Assembly: GCA_002633005.1 (NCBI GenBank)
Contig: NMRA01000312.1
Location: 455,194 to 519,193 of the forward strand
Direction: 5' to 3'
Length of the DNA: 64,000 nt
Source of the DNA: Phoronis australis
Lineage: Eukaryota > Phoronida > Phoronidae
The notes under the pieces: model-generated
Database searches by the model: none
Seen by the model: the letters and a program-made list of their open reading frames with translations, nothing else
What the model was told of the DNA's origin: nothing
Position numbers and translations under genes: made by a program
Shown here: piece by piece, positions 1 to 13,000 of the stretch
Layout of the letters: every line of letters begins with the position of its first letter
How positions within the stretch are numbered: position 1 is the stretch's first letter

Positions 1-867
1 TTTTACCTAAGGTCCTCTAACAACAACAAATCAAATAGTCTGCCAATTGTTGACCAAATGACGTCATGTAGTGACCTGAACACCAGCCAATGAGCCCAAT
101 GAATGCTTTAGTCCATGAGTTCACCGGTAGGTAAAAAATGCAATTGGCGGAGAGACAACTCAACAGTAAAAAGTCGAATCTTCGAGTGAATAAATACATA
201 AAACCGAGAGTGGCGTAGATGAAGTAATATCTCACGAAACATTATCCCGCTTATCAACCGAGACCGAAGGTCAAGGTCGATACGCGGAATAATGTCGATT
301 GGGATATTACTTCATGTGCGCCAATCGAGATACGTTTTGTATTTATCCCATGCGCTTCGAATTCNGAGCTTTTCATCACTAGGTGTAAATGATATAAAGC
401 AATAGAATGAGAGGAAAATTCTTGTTCAGTGTGTTAGTACTAACCAAATCAAATTATCTTGACGCGAAAAACGCAAACGGTCTTACCGGTTATATTTCGC
501 CTTTTTTACCTAAGGTCCTCTAACAACAACAAATCAAATAGTCTGTCAATTGTTGACCAAATGACGTCATGTAGTGATCTGAACACCAGCCAATGAGCCC
601 AATGAATGCTTTAGTCCATGAGTTCACCGGTAGGTAAAAAATGCAAATGGCGGAGAGACAACTCAACAGTAAAAAGTCGAATCTTCGAGTGAATAAATAC
701 ATAAAACCGAGAGTGGCGTAGATGAAGTAATATCTCACGAAACATTATCCCGCTTATCAACCGAGACCGAAGGTCAAGGTCGATACGCGGAATAATGTCG
801 ATTGGGATATTACTTCATGTGCGCCAATCGAGATACGTTTTGTATTTATCCCATGCGCTTCGAATTC
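1..867. repeat. False direct duplication around N at 365
   Basis: Bases 1-364 and 504-867 match at a constant offset of 503 with only a few substitutions. The left copy stops exactly at the N. This is what unmerged overlapping contig ends look like. Both copies belong to the same dispersed repeat family found at about 47560-48050. Confidence 0.85.
180..364. repeat. Long imperfect palindrome (hairpin), repeated at 683-867
   Basis: The arm GAATAAATACATAAAACC...GATGAAGTAATAT is mirrored by ATATTACTTCATG...GTATTTATCCC, giving arms of about 75 bp around a short centre near 265-280. No ORF is credible. It resembles a MITE or foldback terminus and coincides with the contig break. Confidence 0.7.
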
Positions 868-1729
868 CTAAGTTTCTTTCATTTTTCGGTAGATTTTTAA
901 ATACTTCAATCAAACTGTTCACGTGGCGGATCACATCCTATGTATGCACTTTCGCGTTAGGTTACAAGTTTTCTCTGTTAAAGGAAACAGTTCTAAATGT
1001 AACGATTTATTACTTGAAAAGAGATAACAAACAAGAAAACAACGTAAGCGTGCATTGAACATTTCATAAAAATAGTTAAATAACAACAATAAGCCTATTT
1101 GATATTGTAGTTACCGAGAAATCGGCGCCTGAGCTGCAGACGATATAATAGTTAGCTGAAAAACTTAGACAGAAGTGTCACATAATTAACGGTTTTGTTG
1201 CAGATGTTACGCTTGGGACCTGACTGCATGATACTGTTGTAATTGTATTACTTTAAACTATTTTGGGAAAGTTTGATGATTGAACCGGCTAGCAACCTCA
1301 AGTCGACATTGTCCTACCTTTTGAACTTTCCATGTCAGAGGGAGTGTTGAAGTAGTGAGGGAGAGAACGTGTTCACGCGTTCTCAATTTCGAAACAGCAG
1401 GTTAATGTTTGACGTGCAGTTCGAGTGTTATGTGTATGGCACTTGTTTCTACACTTTCACTGCGCGGACTTCCAACTTTTTTATTATTTAAGGGTTGGTT
1501 AGTTATCGGGGAACTGATTAATGTTGGGCTTGATTTTCCGAGTCATGTCAGAATCTTTGGTAGGGCCCTATTAATCGGTTGATAGGAAGTTGTAGTTCAA
1601 CTAATTGCAGCGCCCCCTTATGTTACTTTTTCTCTTACTCTGACAATACTGGCAATAGGATGCGCTACCGCATGTTAGTGCAAAGAAAGATGAAATGGTG
1701 ACTTCATGCACATATTTAAGACGTCAGCG
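868..1729. other. No gene seen
   Basis: AT-rich sequence with no supported exon. The stretch at about 1380-1510 resembles about 3860-4000 and 47900-48050 (pattern TGTATGGCA...TTCTACACTTTCA...TTTAAGGGTTGGTT), so it is a dispersed repeat relic. Confidence 0.5.
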
Positions 1730-3150
1730 TTGAGTTCAAAGCAAATTCAAATATTTCAAGCTACCTCTGCGCCACATATGGAGAAGTAGACGAAGCACAA
1801 TATTTGAGCGGAAGGTTCAAAACTTAAAGAGGCAGAACACTCATGTTAGCAATCGCTGCGCCACCTATTTGCAAGTAGATAAGGTACATAACGTCGGCAA
1901 AAGGCTCACAACTTGAAAGGCAGAGAACACGCATTTCAACTAATCCAACTATCCCCACTTATCGCTGCGCCTCTTGCGGGCAGGCAGATAACGCACATGA
2001 CGTCAGAAAAAGACTTGCAACTTTAGAGACACAGAACACTCATTTCAACTAATTCAACTTTTTCCACTAAACGATACGCCATCTGTGGGCTGGTCGGTAA
2101 GGTACATGACGTTAGCAGTAGGCTCACAACTTGAGAGACACCAAACAGTCATTTCAAGTATTTCATCTATTTTCACTAATCGCTGTGCCACCAGAGGGAA
2201 TTCACTCAAATAAAGGGCAGATGAAATTAGGTAGATTAAGTAGAAAACCCATTTCAACTATTCCTACTAATCGCTGCGCCACCTGCAGGCAGATAGATAA
2301 CGTACAGGACGTCATCAACAAGCTCACAATTTTAGAAACACCAAACACGCATTTCAACTAATTCAACTATTCCCAATAATCGCTGCGCCACATGCGGGCA
2401 AACAACAAGCTCTCAACTTTAGAGAAACGGAACACGCACTTCAACTAATTCAACTATTCCCATTAGTCGGTACGCCATCTGCGGGCTGGCAGATAAGGTA
2501 CATGGCGTTAACAACAAGTTCACAATTACTTGAGAGACACAGAACACCCATTTCAACTAATTCAACTATTCCCTGCGCCACCTGCGGACAGGCTGATAAC
2601 AAATAAGACGTCAGCAACAGGTTCTCAGCTTTAAGGACACAAAACACGAATTTTAAATAATTCAACTATTCCCACTTATCGCTGTGCCACATACAGGCAG
2701 AAAGATAATGTACATGACGCCACCAAAAGGCTCACAGCTTGAGAGACACCAAATACCCAATTCAACTAATTCAACTATTTCTAGTAATTGCTGGGCCACC
2801 TGCAGGCAAGTCAGTGATTCTGGGGCCTTTCTTTCTCACAATGCCAGTACTACTTCAGATGGCGCTGTAATTGGTAGAATTAGCTGAATTAGTTGAATAG
2901 ATCAGACCTGGATAGGTTGAGATAACTTGGGATTAGTTGGATTCAACTGAAGTCAACTAATTCAACTATTCCTACTGATCGCTGCGCCACCCTCGAACAA
3001 GTACATAACGTACATGACGTCATTAACAGGCTCACAATTTTAGAGACACCAATCACGCATTTCAACTAATTCAACTATTCCCACTGATTGCTGCGCCACC
3101 TGCGGGGCAGGCTAATAACAAACATGACGTCAGCGACAAGCTTGCATGGT
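1730..3150. repeat. Satellite of about 100-115 bp units
   Basis: About a dozen divergent units share TTCAACTAATTCAACTATTC, then TCGCTGCGCCACCTGCGGGC, then ACGTACATGACGTCAGC and CTCACAACTTTAGAGACAC. Unit length varies. An inverted fragment lies at about 2880-2950. Most units carry TGACGTCA or a one-base variant. Short frames within it are repeat artefacts. Confidence 0.85.
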
Positions 3151-3159
3151 GATGGCAGG

Positions 3160-6100
3160 ACAAGTTGAGATAAGTTGGGATTAGTTGGGTACAGGTGGCA
3201 CTGAACAGTTAGGCTGCGGCCGCGGCCAATTTGGGGGTATTTTGTAGGTAGGCATTGCATGTAGGCTCAGTGAATGGGTTTGTTTGTGTTTGAGAATAAA
3301 AAAGGCCTTTTGCTCGTCTGTAGCTGCATTCTTCCTCAAGATGGCGGCCTCCGGTTGCATTTGTGGCTGGGTAGCGACTGAGAAATTGGCTGCGAGTTCA
3401 AGTTGCCATCAAACAAGCCAGATTTTGCAAAAAAAAACTAGTTGTTTGACAATACTTTTGGACCACATTTTTGGAATCGGTAGGAAATTTGCTTTCGAAA
3501 TCTAATGTTGGCTTTAGTCGAGCATCGGCAGGGAAGAGGTTGTTTTGGGGTGAAAAGTGCCGATTTTGCATTTTTGCCCCTATTTTTCTTAGTCTAGCTT
3601 GGTTTTCAGTGGGAGAAAAAGGGTCAAAAATACAAGACAGAATAAAGTTTCTGTGCTCGTCTGTAGGAATTGTGATGTGAAATGACTTAAAACTTTTCTT
3701 TATTTGCATGCAGTTTTTAATAGAGTGAAGAAAGGTGAAGAGTCCATTGACGTGTGTTCTGATAGGCAAATCCCTGTGAGAATTGTTCAGTGCCTCCACA
3801 ACTAAACATTCTGAAATGTATGGAGTCGGCGCGCAGTGATATTCGTCGTATCATTTTTACAGATTACTGTCTTCACCTGATCGTAATTTTCACGTGTGCG
3901 AGTAAATATTTGATGTAGAATCCGAGTGTGTATGGCATTAATTTCTACACTTTCAACCCCGTTTAACTTTAAGGGTGGGTTTAACGACTAGAATAAACTG
4001 GGCAACGGTGGATAGAATTACACGGATTTGTCTCAAACGACACCTTAAGAGTTGTTCGGAGCCTTTCCATTAAAATACTTCGATTTCTAATGTGAAAAGA
4101 TTTTTTCGCGTTTGTTTGCAGTAATCTACCAGGGCAGTGACCCTCGATTTCCCCGGCTGTTCAGCCACGTGACCTTCACGTACCCACTTATTGGCTGACA
4201 CATTTGTCTGGCACTTAATTTTAAAGTTGAGGCATGGGTTCAACAGCATAGTGCTCTGGTAATGGGGCCCCAAACATGTGTAGGTTAGCAGTTTATCATC
4301 TTTTCAAAGTGAATTTGCCTATGAAAGGCCGGGAAAGCTATTTTGTACAACTATGTCGCCGACTAGCCGAGATCACTCGAAATTCTTTTAAATTCAACGA
4401 GTGCTTTCAATCTGTTAATTAGTCAAATACTGGAAACATTTCTGCAAATGTTCAATTCTTCTCGCACGGCACTGCAGGGCTCGAATTCGTTCACACCTCC
4501 AATATGCTTCGAGTCTTCACCGCTTTGTCTCAAATACGACAGGGGTTAGCCCTTTTGCCAGGCTTCTGAGATTTGTAATAAATCACAAAAACAAAAGAAT
4601 GTTGGTTTATAGCTCTGATTAAAGCTAATAACTTTAAGAAGTAATCCTACCCACAATAGCTCCCAATGTGTGTTTTTCGGCCGTAAAACCGACCGTGTCC
4701 TTGACATTCATCAAAGTGTGTTACGTCATGAATATTATAGCCTCACACATCATCATAACCATCTGCTTGCGTGCCTCGTGTAAAAATTGATTCCTATAGG
4801 TCTCTGATACGTACACGGAGTATTCATTTAAGCCTGCTGTGTAGGCCTACTCGCCTTCTGTCAAAAATTTTGTTTTGGGCATCTACCAGTTTTAGAAGTG
4901 GTCTCAATTTGCTTCTTACACAGATTATACCAGGGTCGCGAGGGCTGCTTTCCACAATATTAGATTCTTGCCATTATACGACGAGGCATGCAAGTTTTCA
5001 CGAGAAATTGCCATGCATTGCCAGCAAATCACGTACTTCACTAGCTTCCACACTCGAGTATCCGTCGTTGCAAATCGGGACCCTGGTCATTAGTTAAGCA
5101 ACTTCCTGAGCCTGGTCTCGCGTAAGAAAAAACTTTTAGTTCTTAGCAAACCGAGAATTAATATTTTAACTGAGCAAGGAACGAGATGAGAGTGATTTTA
5201 TGAAGATTAGCGGCCTAAATCAAAAGTTGAGTTTTCGACAGAAACCGAGTTGATATACTAGGTTCAAGAACCGGTCCTCTAATAATAACAATATCGAAAT
5301 GTTGTCATCATCCGACAATTCCAAGAAGATAAAAACATACCAATGAAAACGGTGATACAATTCTATCCACTTTTTTATTGCTATGTCAAGTACGCTATGT
5401 AGAAAACGTTCAGGTGAAGCGTCCATCGGCTTTTAAGTGGAAGGAAAAGACAAATTTTGATATTGTCCATTTTCTATTATATGACTGTTTTTCGACATGT
5501 CCAATGAAGCTCACTCTAATGCTGTTCATTACCCACTATGGATACGTGAGAGTAATGGTACGTGTATATTTACGCAATTATAAATCATACCTGCTAGAAA
5601 CAGGACAAGCAGTGTTACACTTTTCATTTCTCCAATCTTGTCTTCCACGAATGGTTAACAGCGAGCCTACATGTACATCGCACCATGAGTTATCTTAAGA
5701 TAACTTCATCTTTGTGTAAATAACTCCTTTGGACTTTTCAAGATAAATCCCTGGCTCACGGTGCTTGTCATAACAGTTAGATTCTAACTGGTAGAAGAAT
5801 ACTTCATAGTGTGCTCACTTGTACCATGCGAGTTACTTGATGACATTACATTTTTTCACTTAGGGAGCTAAAATTGGAAAAATACAATGCTCGAACGCAA
5901 ATTCATGTAACACTTAGTAAAGACAGTAAACTGCTTGGTCGGTGACGTCATCATTTATCCGGGTGAATTACCAGATGTGGAAAAATTATGAGTCACAACT
6001 TCTGGAACTTGCTGTAAAATAATTTCAAGGCGTTGCGGAGCCTCCAGGCTCCATTTACTGTGGATTGATGACTTTCTGGTTTTCGCGAAATTTTTTTGCC

Positions 6101-7576
6101 CTCTAGCGGTGTTCATAGACAACAACTTCAAGGAACTGGATCATGATTCAGACAGCCTATATATGACCCTTCATGTTTATTCAGAGACGACTTCTTGGTT
6201 TCATTCCAGACAGTCCCCCCGACACATCGGTCAAGCCAAGAACTTCCACTGTCCAGTAATTATCTGAGTTTTATTCCTAAGTAAGCAGCATATTCATAAT
6301 GTAAGAAAAAGCAGCGAATATTGAACTTAATTGATTACTATAATCAGAAATTGATATTTGTCCTGGAATGAAAATAGAAATCGCCAAAATTAGGACTTTT
6401 ACGCTCATAAAATTGGTTTCATAATATTCTTTGTAGTGAAAAGATTCTGTTTAGGTTACCAACAAGAACATCGAAACTATAAGCAACTCAATAAAACAGT
6501 CTGGGGTTGACTAACCATAAAATTGCGTATTTGAACATGACGCCTGTGACTTGGGTTGGGAACGGTAATGGAGTCCTATCAGGGTATGGAGATTATGAGG
6601 CGAGTTTTACGAGAGTGAAAGGCTCAATTTGATTTTCGTCCCTTTTGCCAGCTAAACAAGGCGGAATTCAGCCTTAAGTGTTGATTAAAATGTTAAAGAC
6701 AAAATACGGTCGTAGTCTGGCAAATTAATTTGCGGAAGACATACCTTTCTTATTTTCCTCCTCACACTGGAGAGTGTAGACTGATTGAAATAATCTGGAT
6801 CGTCTGTTCGTTTTGTTTGCACTTGCGCGTTCTTTTTTTTTACGCTTGTGCACATTCGATATTCGACCTTGTGAATTGAATTAGGATTTTCTAACATCCT
6901 GTTCTATTCTTAACAACCAATCACAAGTCAGCAGACAGTCAAAAGCCGAAGTTGCACAAAATTTTGAAATCTCGGTGCCATGATTCAAATTAACAGGAGC
7001 TTGTCAAAGCCAGAGATTGTTTGTCAACATATTTGAATGAGCAGATATTTGTGAATTAACTTTCCAAGAAAACCGTAGGGTTTTACGTGCTTGAGTCGGT
7101 ATGCGCCTAAAAAATCTGTTTACAAAAATGCAACATTCAGCTTAATGGGACATCTGCAAAAGTAAGTGTAGGTCTCGTGACCCACGACACTTTTGCCCTC
7201 ATAATTCATAGGGCAGTGATTCAAGTGGTCTAGTCTAAAAGAAATTACAAAAAAGTAAAGGTCATTGCCTTCAAAAAATTCTCAAACCCTTGTCAAAAAC
7301 ACACCACACATTTCATAACAAAGTTGTATACATTAACTGTTAGTTGATCGTGACCTCACTACAGCAGTGAACTACTAAATCTTCGTGGATAAAAGGGACT
7401 ACTTTTCTCAGATTGCACTAACGCTTAACGTTCTATTTATCCGCAACCAGTTCCCTTTAACTGTATTGGCTCAGATTACATTGACAGCAAATGGTTGCAC
7501 CTGGGACGTTGGAGCGAGCTTATGAGGGCTGGTAGTCTCCGAAGGGTTATTCACTACATCACCGACACCTAAAAGG
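3160..7576. other. 5' flank of the ADAMTS gene; no gene supported
   Basis: Nothing recognisable except an AAGATGGCGGCC motif at about 3338, which is YY1-like and could be a promoter of an unrelated transcript, and scattered repeat relics. The longest frame (3398-3799, minus) has no recognisable motif. An ATAAAAG sequence near 7388 is a weak TATA-like candidate about 190 bp upstream of the ADAMTS ATG. Confidence 0.4.
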
Positions 7577-7627
7577 ATGTATCGGGCTTTATTCTTCAAA
7601 TGTCTCTGCTTGTTTTGCATACTTCAG
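7577..7627 (+). CDS. ADAMTS exon 1: start codon and signal peptide
   Basis: ATG opens [17 protein letters not shown], a short basic N-terminus plus hydrophobic core typical of a signal peptide, and is followed directly by GTAAGA. The exon ends in phase 0, which fits the phase-0 exon at 13782. Linkage rests on phase and on the fit of a signal peptide ahead of the propeptide. No transcript is available, and a small in-phase exon inside the 6.2-kb intron cannot be excluded. Confidence 0.72.
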
Positions 7628-9020
7628 GTAAGATATTTTAATGAACTAATTGGAGAAATATGACATTCAGTTATGAACTAGTCTTCATTTATTCTGGAGA
7701 AGTAGGCATTGTTTTATATTACCTTTGACCTGTGTGCCATTCGAATTATATTTCATTACAACCATGTCCGATTTTAGCCAGACAATTTCTTAGGATCTAA
7801 AAAATACTGAACGCGTTGTGGTCTTAGTTCATTGCTTATATTACCAAAACATGTTGTGAGTTTACAAACACGTTAAATCGTGTGGTCAGAGAATAGTTTA
7901 AAAGAAGGAATAACTTTGCAACAGTTACTTCAGTGGGGGTTTTGCTTGAGCACCAGCGAAATGTAAATACTGCTCAGCATGAAAAGGTTGAACTTCATAA
8001 CCGCAAATGAAATGCATCCCCCATGTCTTTTGTAACCATTTGCCAATGGTGAGTTCAAACAAGGCTATTTCCAGGGTGCAATGTTCCTGAATTTTGTTGC
8101 CCAAAATCGTGTTCTTGTTTCATTATGATCCTATGATCGTACTCAGACCACTAAATACCTGTATAGTTTGTTAGTTCGATGTTCATAGTAACTTAATGAA
8201 AGTTGTCTTGAATTTTAGCCTTTTACGTCCATGTTTTTAGAATGACAGTTTAGCCACGTATGCGAGGAAAAAAGTGACTGGCCTCACCCAGGTAGCATAA
8301 AATTGCTTGTTGTATATAAACGGTGCGTCACGTATCCGTTGCTGAACGATATTTCTGACGTGTTGCTTTTGTCAAAACGTATCTGCCGAAGTTTCGAAAG
8401 AAAAATAAAACATCAGTGAAAGGATGTTGGTCGTCATAACGGCCTAGTTTCATCTTTATAGATATGAGAATTAAACTGTATTATCGCTTGGATGTGGGGA
8501 AACGGGCAAAACAGCATTTTGTGAAAGAATCACTCGTGCCTAAGATCGTGGTCGCGGCCTCATTTACAGTTGTACGACAGCACGTGCAGTGAGTGTGGAC
8601 TCCACAGGCTGGGGGAAGTCTGTACGATGGCTTGTGGTGACGTCATATAGCCCACACTTTGGTGGCAAGTGGAGGATACTTTGGCAACACTGTTTTAAGT
8701 ACCATTTTGGACGCTGTTCAGTAACTATTGACAAAACCTAAATTACCGCCTCCATGTGTTCATGTAAGCAAGCTCACTTTGATATTTTGTTTGCGATTAT
8801 CGCACAATTTGAAACCACGCACAGTTAACACAACAGCGACCTGTCTGCAATTTGTGAAACCCTAGACTTTTAATCGTTCATTACAAGAAGAGTAAACCTA
8901 AAACATACTAGTCCCCACGGGGTATAGACATAATTTAGTAAGAGTGAAATGGAGTTCATCTTTTGTTTAAAGTCTGACTCTTAAGCTACGTAGCTACTTT
9001 CTTATTTACTTGCTAACTTA

Positions 9021-9055
<35 letters not shown>

Positions 9056-9071
9056 TCTGGCTGACTGACTG

Positions 9072-9146
<75 letters not shown>

Positions 9147-9192
9147 GACTTACTTACTTACTTACTTACTNTGCTTGCTTGCTTGCTTGCTT

Positions 9193-9281
<89 letters not shown>

Positions 9282-9555
9282 TTAACGTATTTACCTACTT
9301 ACTTACTTGCATACTTACTGACTTAGTTTCCTATTTACTTACATACATACTTACTTACATATGAAACTTTCAACTGTATGTTTTATGTGCTGATCTACAG
9401 AACGTTGCTTTAAACGTTCCACTTTTGCAAAAGGGGCTGTCAAATAGTAGGACTTTTAAGATTTTTATGAAAATATTCAAAAGTTGAATTAAACGAAAAC
9501 GAAGTGATAATTTGGAAAACTGCAACATAGTTTTTGAGGTTTTATCTAAGACACA

Positions 9556-9599
<44 letters not shown>

Positions 9600-10004
9600 A
9601 ACATATATATAGATCAAATGGAATTTTTCACAAAAATCAAATTCTACAGAATTTAGCTTTCAGAAATTATGTATTTTGATATAGTTACATTATTGTATTT
9701 TTTCTTTTGATTAGTAAACTGTATGGTTATGTATTTTGATATAGTTATATTATTGTATTTTTTCTTTTGATTAGTAAACTGTATGATTATGTATTTTGAT
9801 ATAGTTACATTATTGTATTTTTTCTTTTGATTAGTAAACTGTATGGTTTTGTAGATATTTGACTAAATTCCTTAACTTGACGATAAGGTCTCACGTAACT
9901 TTCATCACTTACTTACTTACTTATTTAATTACTTGGTTAATTAATCAATTATTAATTAATTAGTTGCTTACTTAATTACTCATTTACTTAATCACTTGCT
10001 TTCA

Positions 10005-10081
<77 letters not shown>

Positions 10082-13000
10082 GCTTACTTACTTACTTACT
10101 TACGGACTTACTTACTATCGTTCTTAATTACTCACTCAATCACTCACTTTCTCACTCTAACATAGATTGTAATACATGACAAACCATAGTTCAGCCGTAC
10201 AGGTACATGAGACAGTGCCACACGTACTATCTTTTACCTTCATTATCTTGTTAAGTATACGCAGATCTTTCGCGGTAGTGTTCAAAAGATCTTAGTAATG
10301 TTGTGTTCGGCCACTTGTCGGATGTGTTCGTTGGTCGAACTTAATTGCAAGGATGGGATCAGTGGCAGCATTTTAGCAGTTTTATAGGGCCAATTTTTCA
10401 CTAAGTAGCATCGTCTTATTTGCGTTACTAATTCAAGGCCCTTCTACAACTTGTAGACGCAAATTCAATAAGAATAGTACTTGAGTCGCGTCTTTCAATT
10501 TGCATCAAAATTATGGTAAACTCGGATATAGCAGAAAGTAGTTACTCCAAACACCACAATGAAAAATGTCGTGCAAAGTAATGTCACAATCGTCGTGTTG
10601 CTCATCGACGTTCACGACCTGGAGGACAGTGATCTAAATTTATTTTAAAAGGTCCTCAATTTCTTTCATTGAGTCAGATGCGGGGCAAAATTGATTGTCG
10701 TTAAGTTTATATGTTTTTGTTCGGTTCCCTTATTCCACAAAGACAATATAAGGTTTTTCATTTTGCCCACTAAATTTGAACCTCGTCAGATTCCCATCTG
10801 CGTTTTGTTATGACGTCATACCACGTATCCGAATGTCAAGGCCTCGAATTCCATCTTTCTTTACTTAGTGAATTTGAAAACATGGTAATAATTTTGCCAA
10901 TATCGCTAAAACATCAGTCACATCATCAAGTCACGAGCAAGCGAAACACTTTCACTTAGGCATCTGAGCCTAATCAGATTTTCCGTTTCGCTGGTGCAAC
11001 TGAGCGTGATCGCGTGACGCTGGTGAAAAAGCGCTGTTAATTGTGTGTTATCCAACTGTTAACATCAATACACGAGTATTTGAGCTCGAAGTCATTCAGA
11101 AGCGTCGGTCTGGACATTGCGTCTGGGAGCGATAATGATATTCGTAAAAAGCAATTGGTCTCCGCGTAGCGGTAAGATAGGCATGCTGTGCTCTGCCCAA
11201 CAGATCGATTTTCACAAGCAGCGAAATCGTTTATTGTATGTTACAAAGCGCGACTACAAATGATATAATTGAATGTTCCTAATACATGTAAAGGTGATAA
11301 AAATGTTTTACCAAAAGTAGCACGATGGCTATAATGTCATGCTGTACAATAAAGTGTCACAGACTGGTTACGTGAGTAGGCAATTAAGACAAATCGTTTT
11401 AGAAAAAGCGATCATAACGTAAAACGCAACTTCCTGTCACGCTCTTTCTTAAGAAGTTAGCGTGAGCAAAGTTACCCCTTCTGCCTTTTTCAATAAAAAC
11501 ATGATTAAACAAGACAGACGTGACACAAGGGGGCAGACAAGAACACTGTTCACCCTGCTTCATTTCTGTCCTTCTTGTTGAGGCTCTATCAGAGTGACAT
11601 TGCCCGGAGGCAATAAAAATCTTAACTAAATACGTTTCAATGCAAACCAGTGCTTTAGTTAAAATTGAATTTGTGTTTTCAGATCAAAACCAACCGAGGG
11701 GTATCATAATGTTTAACAATGCGTATGGCTAAACTAAATAACTGGGCTGGCATGTGGGCTGTCGCAGTTACGACGTACGATAACCACGTGAAAATTGTAT
11801 AATTTTCAATTAGGGGATTGCGTAATTTTACTTCTGATTTTCATTTGGCTTTTGTTCATTAATTCCGTCGGTGATGCAGAAACATGTTCGTCTGCAACGT
11901 GTGCTATGCAAGAAAATCCACTAGCAGGCGATTTTACTAAAATTACTGTTAGGTAGTGAGTGTAGACGGAAGTGAACTGAATTCATTACCGCTTGCCGTG
12001 CGAGTATTACAAAAAAACGCAAGAGGTCAAAAGTGGATTTATCCTGTTTTGGCACTGTAAAACCACGGTAGATTTGTGTGCATATTCTACATCTACCGAG
12101 GGTACCAGCGAGCCTGTCTGACAATCCGATAAAGCAATATCAAATCTTGGTCACCCCTGATTTTACGACATAGCGCAACGGGCGGCCTTCGCGTTTTGTC
12201 ACAACGAAATCGTCTTTCTTTCCATTTTTTTCAGAAATGCAATACATGTATTACGCAAAGGTTAATAGCTTCTCATGGTTGATACCTTGGCCTACAGCGG
12301 TTGGCTTAAAACAATCAACATACATGTAATTGCTCTCACTTCAATAAGAACCCAAATTAAATTAGAATATTCAAACTTTGTTCTTTAAATCTCGATAGAC
12401 GTCAATTAAGCATGGAAAGAAATGTTAATATCCCCAGACGTTTTCCTGCACCTTTGGCGTGCTTGATTGGAAATTAAGAAAAGAAAACGTGTATTTTTCC
12501 CTTTTTCGTTCAGATTTTTTGTGATTCAGCAGGTTCTTTGGCTACACGTCAAGTTCTCGTATAATAGGCAACAACCTTGGGTTTCGTAGAGGCGACAAAA
12601 CACAAGAACACCGACTTCGCGAGATACCGGCATGTATCGCCATGATCACGCTGGTCGAAACGGTAAATAAACGTAATGTCGCAAAATCTCTTTGCAAGAC
12701 AATGCGTTGATGATTGCGATATTGCGACATATCTCGACAAACCCGACAAACTGGGTCTCGAAAATTTCTTTGCTGTCTGTTTCCTTGACGAATACCTCGA
12801 GCACTTACGAGTCAAAAGACTCTTCAGAGCGGTGATCCGTCTTTTATCGAATATTTGATCGCCGCAATTCACTCGCAAGCAAACTCACAATTGCACCTGA
12901 ATGTTGAAATCGACGCTGTCACTACAATGATTTTTTTAATCCAGTTTTATAGGCTTAAGTAGTAAATTTCTTGAATTAGTTTTTAAAGCAATAAGGGCAA

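Noticed and set aside
3398-3799. 133-codon minus-strand frame
   Set aside because: No recognisable motif, no splice context, and low-complexity composition; plausible by chance.
9179-9364. Leu/Ala/Gly/Trp repeat protein frame
   Set aside because: Pure translation of the CTTG/CTGG/CTTA microsatellite.
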